From a bacterium (GTDB lineage: Bacteria; Electryoneota; RPQS01), in the NCBI GenBank assembly GCA_013360195.1, contig JABWCQ010000001.1:210168-274167 (forward strand): DNA of 64,000 bases, written 5' to 3'. Every line of letters begins with the position of its first letter. Position 1 is the stretch's first letter. Shown in pieces: positions 18,104-26,622 of the stretch. A model generated the notes under the pieces. The model had not been told where the DNA came from and made no database searches. It saw nothing but the letters and a program-made list of their open reading frames with translations. A program made the translations under genes and the position numbers.

Positions 18104-19873
18104 ATGACGACAAGAACACATACCTGCGGGGAACTCCGCAAAACTGATAACGGGAAATCCATCGTCCTGCAAGGCTGGGTGGCGCGGGCGCGCGACCTTG
18201 GCGGGCTGGTGTTTATCGATCTGCGCGACCGCTACGGCAAGACGCAAGTGGTGGTCGAGCCGGAACAGGCCGACGCATCCCGGATTGCGCATGAACTCAA
18301 AAACGAATGGGTCGTTGAGATCCAAGGCACGGTGCGCGCACGGCCGGACGGGATGGTCAATGCCGATATGCCGACGGGTGAGGTGGAGGTGGTGGCAACG
18401 TCAATAGAAGTGCTGAACTGCTGCCCCGAATTGCCGTTCCAAATTGAAGGCGCGGACAAAGCTTCGGATGAACTGCGCTTGAAATACCGCTATCTGGATT
18501 TGCGGCGGAGCGAATTGCAGGACGTGCTGATTCTGAGGCACAAAGTCTCGAATATCGCGCGGAATCATTTCACGGAGTTGGGTTTCATCGAAGTCGAGAC
18601 GCCCTGTCTGGTCAAGAGCACGCCGGAAGGCGCGCGCGACTATCTTGTGCCAAGCCGCGTGTTCCCGCATCAGTTCTACGCGCTTCCGCAATCACCGCAG
18701 ATCTACAAGCAGATTCTGATGGTGGCGGGATTCGATAAGTATTTCCAGATTTGCAAGTGTTTCCGTGACGAAGATTTGAGAAGCGACCGCCAGCCGGAGT
18801 TCACGCAGATTGACGTCGAGATTTCCTTTGCCACACGTGACATCGTATTCAGCACGGTGGAGGGGTTGTGGGTGAAGATTCTAAAGGAAATTTGGAATAC
18901 TTCAGTCGAGATGCCCTTGCCGCGACTGTCGTACAACTATGTAATGGAGAACTATGGTTCGGATAAGCCGGACTTGCGATATGACCTCAAGTTTGAGAAT
19001 GTCACGGGTCACGTGAAGGACACCGAGTTCCGGGTGATTCGCGGAGCATTGGACGCGGGTGGAGTAGTGATTGGTTTGCGCGTGCCCGGACAAGCGGAGA
19101 TTTCGCGCAAGCAGTTTGCTGAAGTGGAAGAGCTGGCCAAGGCGTCAGGGCTTGGCGGAATTCTGCCGATTAAGATCGGAGCCGAGGGCTTGAGCGGTGT
19201 GTTGGTCGGCAAAGTGAGTGACGATGCGATTGCGAACATCGTCAAACAACTCAAAGGTGAGCAAGGCGACTTGCTGCTCCTTGCCGTCGGCAAGAAGAGC
19301 GATGTGCTGAAAGCGCTGGGTGTCATGAGGATCAAGCTTGCCGAACACTTCAAGCTGTTTGATCCGAATGACCACAAGAACGTATCGATGTTTTGGGTAG
19401 TGGACTTTCCGTTATTTGAACGCGATGAAGAAACGGGAGAAGTTTGGCCTGCTCATCATCCGTTCACAGGATTCAATCCCGAAGACTCACATTTGCTGGA
19501 CAGCGAGCCGTGGAACGTGCGCTCGACGTCGTACGATTTGGTGATGAACGGCAACGAATTGCTGTCGGGCTCGATTCGTATCCATGATCCGGAAATACAG
19601 TCAAAAATCTTCAGGATGCTGGGCATCTCGGACGAGGAGGCCAAAATGCGATTCGGGTTCCTGGTGGACGCGCTGAAGTACGGCGCGCCTCCGATGGGCG
19701 GTTTTGCGCTGGGATTCGACCGGATGATCATGGTGCTGACCAATCGGCCAATCCGGGACGTTATTGCCTTCCCGAAGACGACCTTAGCTCAGTCGCTGAT
19801 GGACGGGAGCCCATCGCCGGTTGATCCTAAGTTACTTGATGATTTGAAGATAGGATTGCTTCCGGTGAAGTGA
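18104..19873 (+). CDS. aspS: Aspartyl-tRNA synthetase
   Basis: 589 residues from ATG 18104, which gives the family start MTTRTHTCGELR. The longer frame from 18077 adds nine residues coded by a palindrome and is rejected. Order: OB-fold anticodon-binding domain (about 1-105), class II catalytic core with motif 2 FRDEDLRSDRQPEFTQID, the bacterial GAD insertion (about 285-420) and motif 3 GGFALGFDRMIM near the C-terminus. It charges tRNA-Asp, and some bacterial enzymes also charge tRNA-Asn. Length is normal (about 590). Confidence 0.96.
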   Translation: MTTRTHTCGELRKTDNGKSIVLQGWVARARDLGGLVFIDLRDRYGKTQVVVEPEQADASRIAHELKNEWVVEIQGTVRARPDGMVNADMPTGEVEVVATSIEVLNCCPELPFQIEGADKASDELRLKYRYLDLRRSELQDVLILRHKVSNIARNHFTELGFIEVETPCLVKSTPEGARDYLVPSRVFPHQFYALPQSPQIYKQILMVAGFDKYFQICKCFRDEDLRSDRQPEFTQIDVEISFATRDIVFSTVEGLWVKILKEIWNTSVEMPLPRLSYNYVMENYGSDKPDLRYDLKFENVTGHVKDTEFRVIRGALDAGGVVIGLRVPGQAEISRKQFAEVEELAKASGLGGILPIKIGAEGLSGVLVGKVSDDAIANIVKQLKGEQGDLLLLAVGKKSDVLKALGVMRIKLAEHFKLFDPNDHKNVSMFWVVDFPLFERDEETGEVWPAHHPFTGFNPEDSHLLDSEPWNVRSTSYDLVMNGNELLSGSIRIHDPEIQSKIFRMLGISDEEAKMRFGFLVDALKYGAPPMGGFALGFDRMIMVLTNRPIRDVIAFPKTTLAQSLMDGSPSPVDPKLLDDLKIGLLPVK

Positions 19874-19933
19874 TGGGCCGGTCTCAGGTTAGAGCGAGCG
19901 GAAGTCCCTAATTCACAAAAGTCTAACAGTTTA

Positions 19934-19970
19934 GCCCCGGAGGGAGAAAATTCCTGCCGGGGCGAGTTTT
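19934..19970 (+). terminator. Intrinsic terminator of aspS
   Basis: GCCCCGG (19934-19940) pairs with CCGGGGC (19957-19963), with AGG/CCT extending inward, and GAGTTTT follows. The next promoter begins one base later. Confidence 0.75.
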
Positions 19971-19971
19971 A

Positions 19972-20000
19972 TTGACAAGGGGTCTGTTTTTTGTTACATT
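19972..20000 (+). promoter_or_regulatory. Promoter of the phoH operon, TTGACA-17-TACATT
   Basis: Perfect -35 TTGACA (19972-19977), 17-base spacer, -10 TACATT (19995-20000). The predicted start is about 20006-20007, leaving a leader of about 180 bases before phoH. Confidence 0.75.
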
Positions 20001-20005
20001 TAGAC

Positions 20006-20142
20006 AGGTGGTCCGAAGCAAGAAGGAATAATTGGGCATACCTGCCTCAAACTGAGTGGATAAGTCCCGAAGTAAAACGACAGAATGTATGAGTATTGGG
20101 TACCTCCGCCGGACACCTTTTGTCCTGCGCGAGGTATTTTTT
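20006..20142 (+). ncRNA. Structured leader with terminator, candidate attenuator or riboswitch upstream of phoH
   Basis: An intrinsic terminator lies inside the leader: TACCTC-CGC-C-GGACA (20101-20115) pairs with TGTCC-T-GCG-C-GAGGTA (20121-20136), loop CCTTT, then six T residues (20137-20142). The ribosome site AAAGGAGG (20158-20165) and phoH come after it, so it must be read through. The first bases of the transcript, AGGT-G-GTCCG (20006-20015), can pair with CGGACACCT (20110-20118) in the terminator left arm and loop, which would form an antiterminator. I recognise no known riboswitch class. Confidence 0.55.
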
Positions 20143-20187
20143 GTGTGATGGTAGTTCAAAGGAGGCACTCCACTGACGCAACGCTCT

Positions 20188-21264
20188 ATGGCCGCAGAAC
20201 AGTCGCCGCAAGAGTTTATTGAGATTGTCGAACTTCCCATTGAGGAAGGTGTGTTGCGGCCACTGCTTGGTCCCAACGATGACAATTTGCGTTATCTGCA
20301 GCGACACATTCAATCGAAAGTGACCGCACGCCGCGAGAAGATCCTGATTCGCGGTACGCAGGCGGACAATCTGGAAGCCGTCGAACTTATCATGGATCTC
20401 GTCGGCATCACACGGAAGCAGGGGAATCTGTCGCGCGGCGACATTGACCGGACGCTGCATATCAGCGCGCCGGGACGGGAGTTGCACGCCGATCCTGATG
20501 CTCCGTTTGCGGCGATGTTCCGCGCGGGCGACCGGAGTTACAATCCGCGCACGGCGGGACAAAACGAATATTGGGAAGCGATTCAACGCAGTGACATCAC
20601 GTTCGCATTCGGACCTGCCGGAACCGGCAAAACATTCATCGCCGTCGTCTGCGCGGTGCAGATGTTTCAGCAGGGGAAGTTCGACCGGATTATTCTCGTG
20701 CGTCCGGTAGTGGAAGCGGGTGAGAGTCTGGGTTTCCTGCCGGGTGATGTGCGCGAGAAGGTGGATCCTTATTTCCGACCGCTTTATGATGCGCTGATGA
20801 AGATGATTCCGGGGGACCGTTTGCGCAAATTGCTGGACCGGCAGATTATCGAGATTGCTCCGCTTGCGTACATGCGCGGCAGAACGCTCGATAATGCGTT
20901 TCTCATTATGGATGAGGCGCAAAACACGACGGCAGGGCAGATGAAAATGTTTCTGACTCGCATGGGCGAGAATTCGAAGGCGGTTATCACCGGTGATTTG
21001 ACGCAGATAGACCTGCCGCGGCGCAGCGACTCGGGATTGCTCGGCATCGAGTACATCCTCGAAGGCATCAAGGGAATTGAATTTGTGAAATTGAAAAACT
21101 CCGACGTCGTCCGCCATCCGCTCGTGGCGAGAATCGTCGGCGCCTACGACCGACTATTGAAGAATACTGCGGACGCGAGCGGCGACGCAGCTCAAGAAAC
21201 AGGCGAAGCTCTCGGCAAGCTGCCCGAACACCGCGGTAAGCCGTCCTCCACCTCCAATGACTGA
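20188..21264 (+). CDS. phoH: PhoH-family ATPase
   Basis: 358 residues from ATG 20188. An N-terminal KH-like region (about 15-75, GPNDDNLRYLQRH and KILIRGTQADNLEAVELI) precedes the PhoH P-loop NTPase (about 120-325) with Walker A GPAGTGKTF and Walker B FLIMDEAQNT. PhoH-like proteins are linked to RNA metabolism, and the PhoH/YbeY neighbourhood is widely conserved. AAAGGAGG is 22 bases from this ATG but only 7 from an in-frame CTG at 20173, so the real start may be CTG, adding five residues. It overlaps ybeY by 8 bases. Confidence 0.92.
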   Translation: MAAEQSPQEFIEIVELPIEEGVLRPLLGPNDDNLRYLQRHIQSKVTARREKILIRGTQADNLEAVELIMDLVGITRKQGNLSRGDIDRTLHISAPGRELHADPDAPFAAMFRAGDRSYNPRTAGQNEYWEAIQRSDITFAFGPAGTGKTFIAVVCAVQMFQQGKFDRIILVRPVVEAGESLGFLPGDVREKVDPYFRPLYDALMKMIPGDRLRKLLDRQIIEIAPLAYMRGRTLDNAFLIMDEAQNTTAGQMKMFLTRMGENSKAVITGDLTQIDLPRRSDSGLLGIEYILEGIKGIEFVKLKNSDVVRHPLVARIVGAYDRLLKNTADASGDAAQETGEALGKLPEHRGKPSSTSND

Positions 21265-21715
21265 CCAACCTCCCCCGCGCAGGCGCGCTCGAGGCAAGCT
21301 CGAATTCTATTCGGAGATTCCCCGTGCGCGCGTGCGCAAAGACTATGCACTGGCTTGCGCAAGCGCGGCCATGCGCAGAATACCCGCACCTGTCAACGCG
21401 ATTCGCTTTGTGCTTGTGAATGACCGCAAGATGGCGAAGCTGCACCGGGAATTCATGAACATTCGCGGCACGACGGACGTGATTACCTTCGATCTCACCG
21501 ACCCGGGCAAGGGAATCGAGGGCGAGATTTACATTTGTCTCGATCAGGCTCGCAGGCAGGCGCGCGACTATCGCGTGCCGCTCTATCAGGAAGTCGCGCG
21601 TCTGGCCGCGCACGGTGTCCTGCATCTGGCAGGGTATGATGACCGTACCGAAACGGGGCGTAAGCAGATGAGCCGGTATGAGGACATTGCCTTGAAAGCG
21701 GGAGGTGCGTTATGA
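21257..21715 (+). CDS. ybeY: Endoribonuclease YbeY (16S rRNA maturation)
   Basis: 152 residues. YbeY fold with NIRGTTDVITFDLTDP and the metal site AAHGVLHLAGYDDRTE. The usual third histidine (GYDH) is Asp here (GYDD), as in Bacteroidota-type YbeY (GYKD), so the zinc site is H-H-D. YbeY trims the 16S rRNA 3' end and takes part in ribosome quality control. It overlaps phoH upstream (8 bases) and the CorC/HlyC gene downstream (ATGA). Confidence 0.92.
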   Translation: MTDQPPPRRRARGKLEFYSEIPRARVRKDYALACASAAMRRIPAPVNAIRFVLVNDRKMAKLHREFMNIRGTTDVITFDLTDPGKGIEGEIYICLDQARRQARDYRVPLYQEVARLAAHGVLHLAGYDDRTETGRKQMSRYEDIALKAGGAL

Positions 21716-23010
21716 TTGACACGTATTTCCTGTGGAGCTTTGTCGCATTTTTCGGCTTGCAGCTCATGGCAGCCATGTTTTCACTGGCGGAAACGGCGCT
21801 GCTGTCACTCACGCGGTCGCAAATCAGCGATCTTAAAGAGCAGGCGGCCGAGAACATAAACGCGCAGCGGCTAACCAAGTTGCTGGAAGACCCGCGGCGG
21901 TTTCTTATATTCATTCTTGCGGGCAACACAGTCGTCAATGTCCTGTCGGCGACCGTTGCAGCACTTGCAGCATCACGGATACTCTCGCATGATGCCGAGC
22001 TGGAGTGGATTGTTTACTTGATACAGGGAGTGTTTGTGACCGGAGTGCTGCTCATCATGGGTGAGATCATTCCGAAGTTCACGGCCGTGCGCAATCCGTA
22101 CAAATGGTCGCTCCGGCTGGCTACTCCTTTGGCGTTCCTGAATGTTCTTTTGTGGCCGGTAACTGCGGTGATGGCACCTCTCGCCGAATGGATTTCGCGC
22201 ACGCTCGGAGTCGAGAAGAAGAAGCTTTGGATTTCCGAAGAGGAGGTCAAGACCCTGCTCGAAGTAGGTGAAGAGCATGGCGCGCTTGAGAAGACAGAGC
22301 GCGACATGATTCACTCGATTTTCGAGCTGGGTGAAATCTCCGTCCGGGAAATCATGGTGCCGCGAACCGATATGGTGGCTATCGAAGTACGGACACCGAC
22401 TGCAAAGGTGCTGGAGACATTGAAGAAGTGCGGGCATTCGCGACTGCCCGTGTTTGACGAGAAGATAGACAATATCATCGGGATACTTCATGTCAAGGAT
22501 CTGCTGACTTACTTCCCGTTCAAGGATGAGGTGGATCTGAAGCGAATTATTCGCGCGGCGCACTTTGTTCCGGAAGCCAAAACGATTGACGAGCTGCTTA
22601 AGCAGTTTCAGGAACAGCGGGTGCACATGTCCATCGCGGTGGACGAATACGGCGGAACGGCAGGGCTTGTGACTCTCGAAGATGTCATTGAAGAGATCGT
22701 CGGCGAGATTCAGGACGAGCATGACGCCGAACGCACCTTGTGGACTCGAGTGGACGAGCAGACCGTACTGGTCGATGCCAAGCTTGACGTGGAAACCGTC
22801 AATGAAGTGTTGGGCGAGGATGTCATCCCGATTGACGACGACTTTGACACTCTCGGAGGTTTTCTGCTTTCTGAACTCGGTGACTTCCCCGAATTACAAA
22901 CCCGCGTCGAATACCATAACTACGAATTTGTGGTGGAAGAGGTGCGGCGGCACAGACTTGGCCGTATCCGCATCATCCGGCGCGAAGCAATCGCGGCAAA
23001 GGACGAATGA
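21712..23010 (+). CDS. CNNM/CorC/HlyC-family transporter with CBS domains
   Basis: 432 residues. The N-terminal DUF21/CNNM membrane domain (about 1-180; AETALLSLTRSQISDLKE and EIIPKFTAVRNP) is followed by two CBS domains (about 205-330; VPRTDMVAIEVRTP, HSRLPVFDEKIDNIIGILHV) and a C-terminal CorC_HlyC domain (about 345-425; DDFDTLGGFLLSELGDFP). Members export Mg2+/Co2+ or are annotated as hemolysin C. Mg2+ transport regulated by nucleotide binding to the CBS pair is the likely role. Coupled by ATGA overlaps to both neighbours. Confidence 0.9.
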   Translation: MIDTYFLWSFVAFFGLQLMAAMFSLAETALLSLTRSQISDLKEQAAENINAQRLTKLLEDPRRFLIFILAGNTVVNVLSATVAALAASRILSHDAELEWIVYLIQGVFVTGVLLIMGEIIPKFTAVRNPYKWSLRLATPLAFLNVLLWPVTAVMAPLAEWISRTLGVEKKKLWISEEEVKTLLEVGEEHGALEKTERDMIHSIFELGEISVREIMVPRTDMVAIEVRTPTAKVLETLKKCGHSRLPVFDEKIDNIIGILHVKDLLTYFPFKDEVDLKRIIRAAHFVPEAKTIDELLKQFQEQRVHMSIAVDEYGGTAGLVTLEDVIEEIVGEIQDEHDAERTLWTRVDEQTVLVDAKLDVETVNEVLGEDVIPIDDDFDTLGGFLLSELGDFPELQTRVEYHNYEFVVEEVRRHRLGRIRIIRREAIAAKDE

Positions 23011-23528
23011 GCATAAAGGAACGAATCGGCTGGAAATTTTTGTCGTGGCGCAAGGGGGAGCATGCCGGAGGACGCATCACACTTCCCGGCGCGGCACGGC
23101 ATGCGCGCAAAGTGTGTGTGCTGCTGCCATCGAATTTCGACGATTTCGATATCGTGCGTGTAATTCTTCCCGAAATTTTCAGCCGGCTGGAAAATGCGCA
23201 ACTCACGATTTGGGTGCGCGACAATTACCGCAGCTGGCTCATCATTAATGAGTCTTGCAGCATCATGAGTTATGATCCGGTGCAATGCACAAAGCTTGGA
23301 TTGCCGGACAACGCGATACTCAAGCAAATCCGGTCAACTGAGTATGACCTGCTGCTGGACCTTTCACTGAATCCGGAGTTGTACGTGGCGGCGTTGGCCA
23401 AGGAGGTGCGAGCTGAGATGAAGGTCGCACTTGCACACCCGCAGACGGAAGAATTTTACAATCTGCTGGTTGAAAGCGACTCTGAAGACCGGGGTCGGAA
23501 ATTACTTGCGCTCCTTAATTATCTCTGA
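23007..23528 (+). CDS. Small GT9-like (heptosyltransferase-like) half domain, unknown role
   Basis: 173 residues. A basic N-terminus (IGWKFLSWRKGEHAGG) is followed by Rossmann-like strands: KVCVLLPSNFDDFDIVRVILPEI, shortened here to KVCVLLPSNFDDFD, then TEYDLLLDLSLNPELYVAAL and VKVALAHP-like ARAEMKVALAHPQTEEFYN. The second motif resembles the YDLVIDLQ segment of family 9 heptosyltransferases, but only the N-terminal half of such an enzyme is present and the sugar-nucleotide half is missing. The stop is followed 5 bases later by mazG. Similar small proteins occur in Bacteroidota next to housekeeping genes. Function unknown. Confidence 0.4.
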   Translation: MSIKERIGWKFLSWRKGEHAGGRITLPGAARHARKVCVLLPSNFDDFDIVRVILPEIFSRLENAQLTIWVRDNYRSWLIINESCSIMSYDPVQCTKLGLPDNAILKQIRSTEYDLLLDLSLNPELYVAALAKEVRAEMKVALAHPQTEEFYNLLVESDSEDRGRKLLALLNYL

Positions 23529-23533
23529 CGACA

Positions 23534-24352
23534 TTGAAACCCCTTTTCGAAAATACCGCCTTGACTGAGCAAGCCGCCGCCGAGTTCGCGCGGCTTGTGC
23601 ACATTATGGCAGCGCTGCGGTCGCCCGGCGGCTGTCCGTGGGACTGCGACCAGACGCACGAGTCACTCCGGCCCTATTTGATCGAGGAAACCTATGAGGT
23701 CCTTGATTCAATTGACCGCAAAGCCTACGGCGAACTTAAGAAGGAACTCGGCGACCTCCTGCTGCACATCATTTTTCACTCGCGGATGGCCGAAGAGGAG
23801 CAGTTATTCAACATCGCCGATGTCTTGCACGAAATCAATGAAAAGCTGATTCGCCGGCATCCGCATGTGTTCGGCGACGCGGTTGTTCATTCGGCGGATG
23901 ATGTCAATAAACAATGGGAGAAGATCAAACTAAAGGAAGACCACCGGCCGCAGCTGCTTTCGGGTGTGCCCAAGAACCAACCGGCACTCAACCGGGCTTA
24001 TCGCGTGCAGGAGAAAGCGGCGGCTGTCGGATTTGACTGGCCGTCGGACGAACCGGTGTGGGCAAAGCTCTCCGAAGAGATAGCTGAACTCCAGCACGAG
24101 TTGCGAGTTGGTAACAGGGAAAAAATTGAGGCCGAGTTCGGAGACCTCCTGTTCACGATGGTGAATCTGGGACGTAAACTGGACGTTCACCCCGAGGAGG
24201 CGCTTCGAGGCGCCATCCAGAAATTCACGGATCGGTTCGGCCAAATCGAACTCGCACTCATGGAGGAGGGGATTCCGCTCCATGAGGCAGGATTGGAGAA
24301 AATGGACAAGCTATGGGACAAAGTGAAAGCGGATGAGAGAGTGCAATCATGA
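23534..24352 (+). CDS. mazG: Nucleoside triphosphate pyrophosphohydrolase MazG
   Basis: 272 residues from TTG. Two MazG domains: the first with SPGGCPWDCDQTHESLRPYL and EETYEVLDSI, then KELGDLLLHIIFHSRMAEE; the second with KLSEEIAELQHEL and EAEFGDLLFTMVNLGRKL. EExxE and ExxD metal ligands are intact in both halves. The enzyme converts (d)NTPs to NMP and pyrophosphate and is associated with clearing non-canonical nucleotides and with starvation. Slightly longer than E. coli MazG (263). Its stop overlaps hflX by ATGA. Confidence 0.94.
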   Translation: MKPLFENTALTEQAAAEFARLVHIMAALRSPGGCPWDCDQTHESLRPYLIEETYEVLDSIDRKAYGELKKELGDLLLHIIFHSRMAEEEQLFNIADVLHEINEKLIRRHPHVFGDAVVHSADDVNKQWEKIKLKEDHRPQLLSGVPKNQPALNRAYRVQEKAAAVGFDWPSDEPVWAKLSEEIAELQHELRVGNREKIEAEFGDLLFTMVNLGRKLDVHPEEALRGAIQKFTDRFGQIELALMEEGIPLHEAGLEKMDKLWDKVKADERVQS

Positions 24353-25773
24353 GTCCACCGCGGAGCAAAATCGGCGATGACCGGGCACGGTCACTGGGGT
24401 TTGACCGGCTGAAGATAGAAGATGCCTCTCAAGGTGACGCTGAGAATACGCTGGTCCCGAAAAGGGAGCGAGCTCTCCTCATAGGTATTTGTAAACCGGG
24501 TGAGCATTTGACGGCGGCGCAGGAGCACTTGGACGAACTGGCCATGCTTGCTGAAACCGCCGGAGCTGAGATTGCCGACCGCGAGCTGGTCAAGCTCCGG
24601 CAAATTGACTCCGCTCTATATGTAGGAAAAGGAAAAGCAACGGAGCTTTCTGCACTGGCCGCCGAAGTAAGAGCGGATCTCGTGGTAATTGACGAGGATC
24701 CAGCTCCTGCTCAGTGCCGCAATCTTGAGCGCGAACTTAAAACTCGTCTCATTGACCGCTCTGGACTGATTCTGGACATTTTTGCCAAACGTGCCCAAAC
24801 GCGTGAGGCTCGGACGCAAGTGGAATTGGCTCAGCTGAAGTATATGCTTCCCAGACTGACGGGTGCGTGGACTCACCTTGAACGGCAGCGAGGTGGTATC
24901 GGTATGAGAGGACCGGGTGAAACTCAGATTGAGACCGACCGGCGCATCATCCGGTCGCGCATTCGCAAGCTGGAGGAGGATTTGGTGCTGATTGAGAAGC
25001 AGCATCGAACGCAGCGTGCCAAACGGCAGGACGTGTTCAGATTCTCGCTTGCCGGTTACACGAATGTGGGTAAATCCACTCTAATGAATGTTCTGACATC
25101 CGCCGGCGTCTATGAAGAGAACCTGCTATTTGCCACTCTGGATTCAACGACCAGAGCGTTGCCGCTTGGGCAGGGAATTCGGGCTGTCCTCTCAGACACA
25201 GTTGGGTTCATACGCAAACTCCCGCATGGACTCGTGGCCAGTTTCCGTTCAACTCTTGCCGAGATTTCCGAAGCTGACTGTATCGTGCACTTGATTGACG
25301 CGGCATCACCGACTTACAGGGAGCAAATGGAAACAGTTGAAAACATACTGAACGAGATGGGACTTTCTGATGTGCCAGTCATTGAAGTTTTCAACAAAAT
25401 CGACGTGCTCGACGATCCGTCGGTCACGAAATGGGTGAAGGAGCACAAGCCGGAAGCCGTGCTAATCAGTGCAGTCAAGGGTATCGGAATCGACACTCTT
25501 CGTGAGCGAATGCGGCATGTCATGGAGCAGGGGAAAGTGGTTCTGGACATCCAACTCGATGCGGCCAACGGTAAACTATGGCAAGAGATCTACCGGGTGG
25601 GCGAAGTCCAGAGCACCGAAGCGATCGGCGATGTAATCCACATGAAAGTGCAGCTCGACCGTGTCGACGCCGGGCGGCTTGGATTGCTTGAACAGAAGCG
25701 ACCCAATCCGTGGCGACGGGGACAGGTTCCGGAAGAGTCAGGGGAGGCCGAAAATGGCGAAAAAGAGGCGTAA
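24349..25773 (+). CDS. hflX: Ribosome-associated GTPase HflX
   Basis: 474 residues, somewhat longer than usual (about 430) through an N-terminal extension. The HflX N-terminal domain (about 40-215; DSALYVGKGKATELSALA and the GIGMRGPGETQIETDRR loop) is followed by the G domain with G1 AGYTNVGKSTLMN, G3 SDTVGFI and G4 FNKIDVL. The C-terminal piece is short, with a polar tail. HflX splits stalled or heat-damaged 70S ribosomes. It closes the phoH operon; with YbeY the operon has a ribosome-maintenance flavour. Confidence 0.94.
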   Translation: MSPPRSKIGDDRARSLGFDRLKIEDASQGDAENTLVPKRERALLIGICKPGEHLTAAQEHLDELAMLAETAGAEIADRELVKLRQIDSALYVGKGKATELSALAAEVRADLVVIDEDPAPAQCRNLERELKTRLIDRSGLILDIFAKRAQTREARTQVELAQLKYMLPRLTGAWTHLERQRGGIGMRGPGETQIETDRRIIRSRIRKLEEDLVLIEKQHRTQRAKRQDVFRFSLAGYTNVGKSTLMNVLTSAGVYEENLLFATLDSTTRALPLGQGIRAVLSDTVGFIRKLPHGLVASFRSTLAEISEADCIVHLIDAASPTYREQMETVENILNEMGLSDVPVIEVFNKIDVLDDPSVTKWVKEHKPEAVLISAVKGIGIDTLRERMRHVMEQGKVVLDIQLDAANGKLWQEIYRVGEVQSTEAIGDVIHMKVQLDRVDAGRLGLLEQKRPNPWRRGQVPEESGEAENGEKEA

Positions 25774-25946
25774 GTACCGAAAAATTTTTGTCCCGGCAAG
25801 TTGTTTGCCTGACCCAAAGCTACGCTTCGAAGGCGAAATTGATTCTCGTTAATTGTCCTAAGAGTGCCAATTTATTAAACTTTCGAAAAGCGGCGTGACG
25901 CGATTAGGCGCTTGAAAGCCAAAGGCTTAAGGGGGAATCCCGTCAG

Positions 25947-25974
25947 AAGGGGGCTTGACAAGACCCCCTTTTCT
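25947..25974 (+). terminator. Intrinsic terminator of the hflX operon with a -35 box in its loop
   Basis: AAGGGGG (25947-25953) pairs with CCCCCTT (25964-25970), followed by TTTT C. The 10-base loop CTTGACAAGA contains a perfect TTGACA, the -35 of the next promoter. The 170 bases before it (25774-25946) hold no gene that I can support. Confidence 0.8.
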
Positions 25975-25983
25975 CTGTATATT
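25955..25983 (+). promoter_or_regulatory. Promoter of the XRE-cupin regulator, TTGACA-17-TATATT
   Basis: TTGACA (25955-25960) lies in the terminator loop; the spacer is 17 bases and runs through the terminator right arm and T-run; -10 is TATATT (25978-25983). An imperfect inverted repeat AAGT-N7-ACTT (26006-26020) overlaps the TTG start and could be an operator for self-regulation. Confidence 0.75.
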
Positions 25984-26018
25984 TCGCCTTCATTTATTGA
26001 ACAAGAAGTTTAATATAC

Positions 26019-26570
26019 TTGGAATACAGACCGGTGGATATCGGAGCACGCTTACGAAACCTCCGACTGGCCCGGAATCTGACCCAAGAAGAATTGGCAG
26101 AGCGCGCCGATCTGACAAAGGGTTTCATCTCTCAGCTTGAGCGCGATCAGACCAGCATCTCAGTGGACAGTCTCCTCGGAATCCTCAAGGTTCTGGATGT
26201 AACTGCTGCCGATTTTTTCAAGGAGACGCAGCCTGATCAGGTAGTGTTCTCCAAGCTTGAAAGAATTTCCCTGACGGAAACTGGTGCTGAGAAGTTTGAA
26301 TTGCTGATTCCCGGCGGGGCGGACCGCGAAATGGAAGCCGCGCTGGTTACTTTGGAAGCCGACCAGCAAACCTATCCAATAAAGCCCTATCAAGGGGAAG
26401 CATTTGGATTTGTCTTGTCGGGGACCATTACTCTGGTTTTTGGGAACGACAGTTTCAGCGCCACGGCGGGGTCGAGCTTTTATTTCTCGGGTGAACGCGA
26501 ACATTTCATTCGCAACAACGGCAAACGAACAGCCGAGTTTCTTTGGGTAACAACGCCGCCCACATTCTAA
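26019..26570 (+). CDS. XRE-cupin transcriptional regulator of the polyamine genes (PuuR-like)
   Basis: 183 residues from TTG. The N-terminal XRE helix-turn-helix spans about 9-63 (LRNLRLARNLTQEELAERAD, LTKGFISQLERDQTSISVDS); a cupin_2 domain spans about 105-180 (GEAFGFVLSGTITLVFG, SSFYFSGEREHFIRNNG). This two-domain plan is that of PuuR and related regulators that sense small molecules, often polyamines. It lies 52 bases before speD in the same direction and with no terminator between, so it probably senses a polyamine and controls the block that follows. Ligand inferred from context only. Confidence 0.82.
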   Translation: MEYRPVDIGARLRNLRLARNLTQEELAERADLTKGFISQLERDQTSISVDSLLGILKVLDVTAADFFKETQPDQVVFSKLERISLTETGAEKFELLIPGGADREMEAALVTLEADQQTYPIKPYQGEAFGFVLSGTITLVFGNDSFSATAGSSFYFSGEREHFIRNNGKRTAEFLWVTTPPTF

Positions 26571-26622
26571 GTCGCGTTGGTTTTTCTCACCTTTCACCTT
26601 CTTTTGGGTAGGAGAACCTAAA

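Noticed and set aside
25774-25946. Possible riboswitch before the XRE-cupin gene
   Set aside because: The region lies upstream of the promoter at 25955 and is the 3' end of the hflX transcript; I could not match it to any known class.
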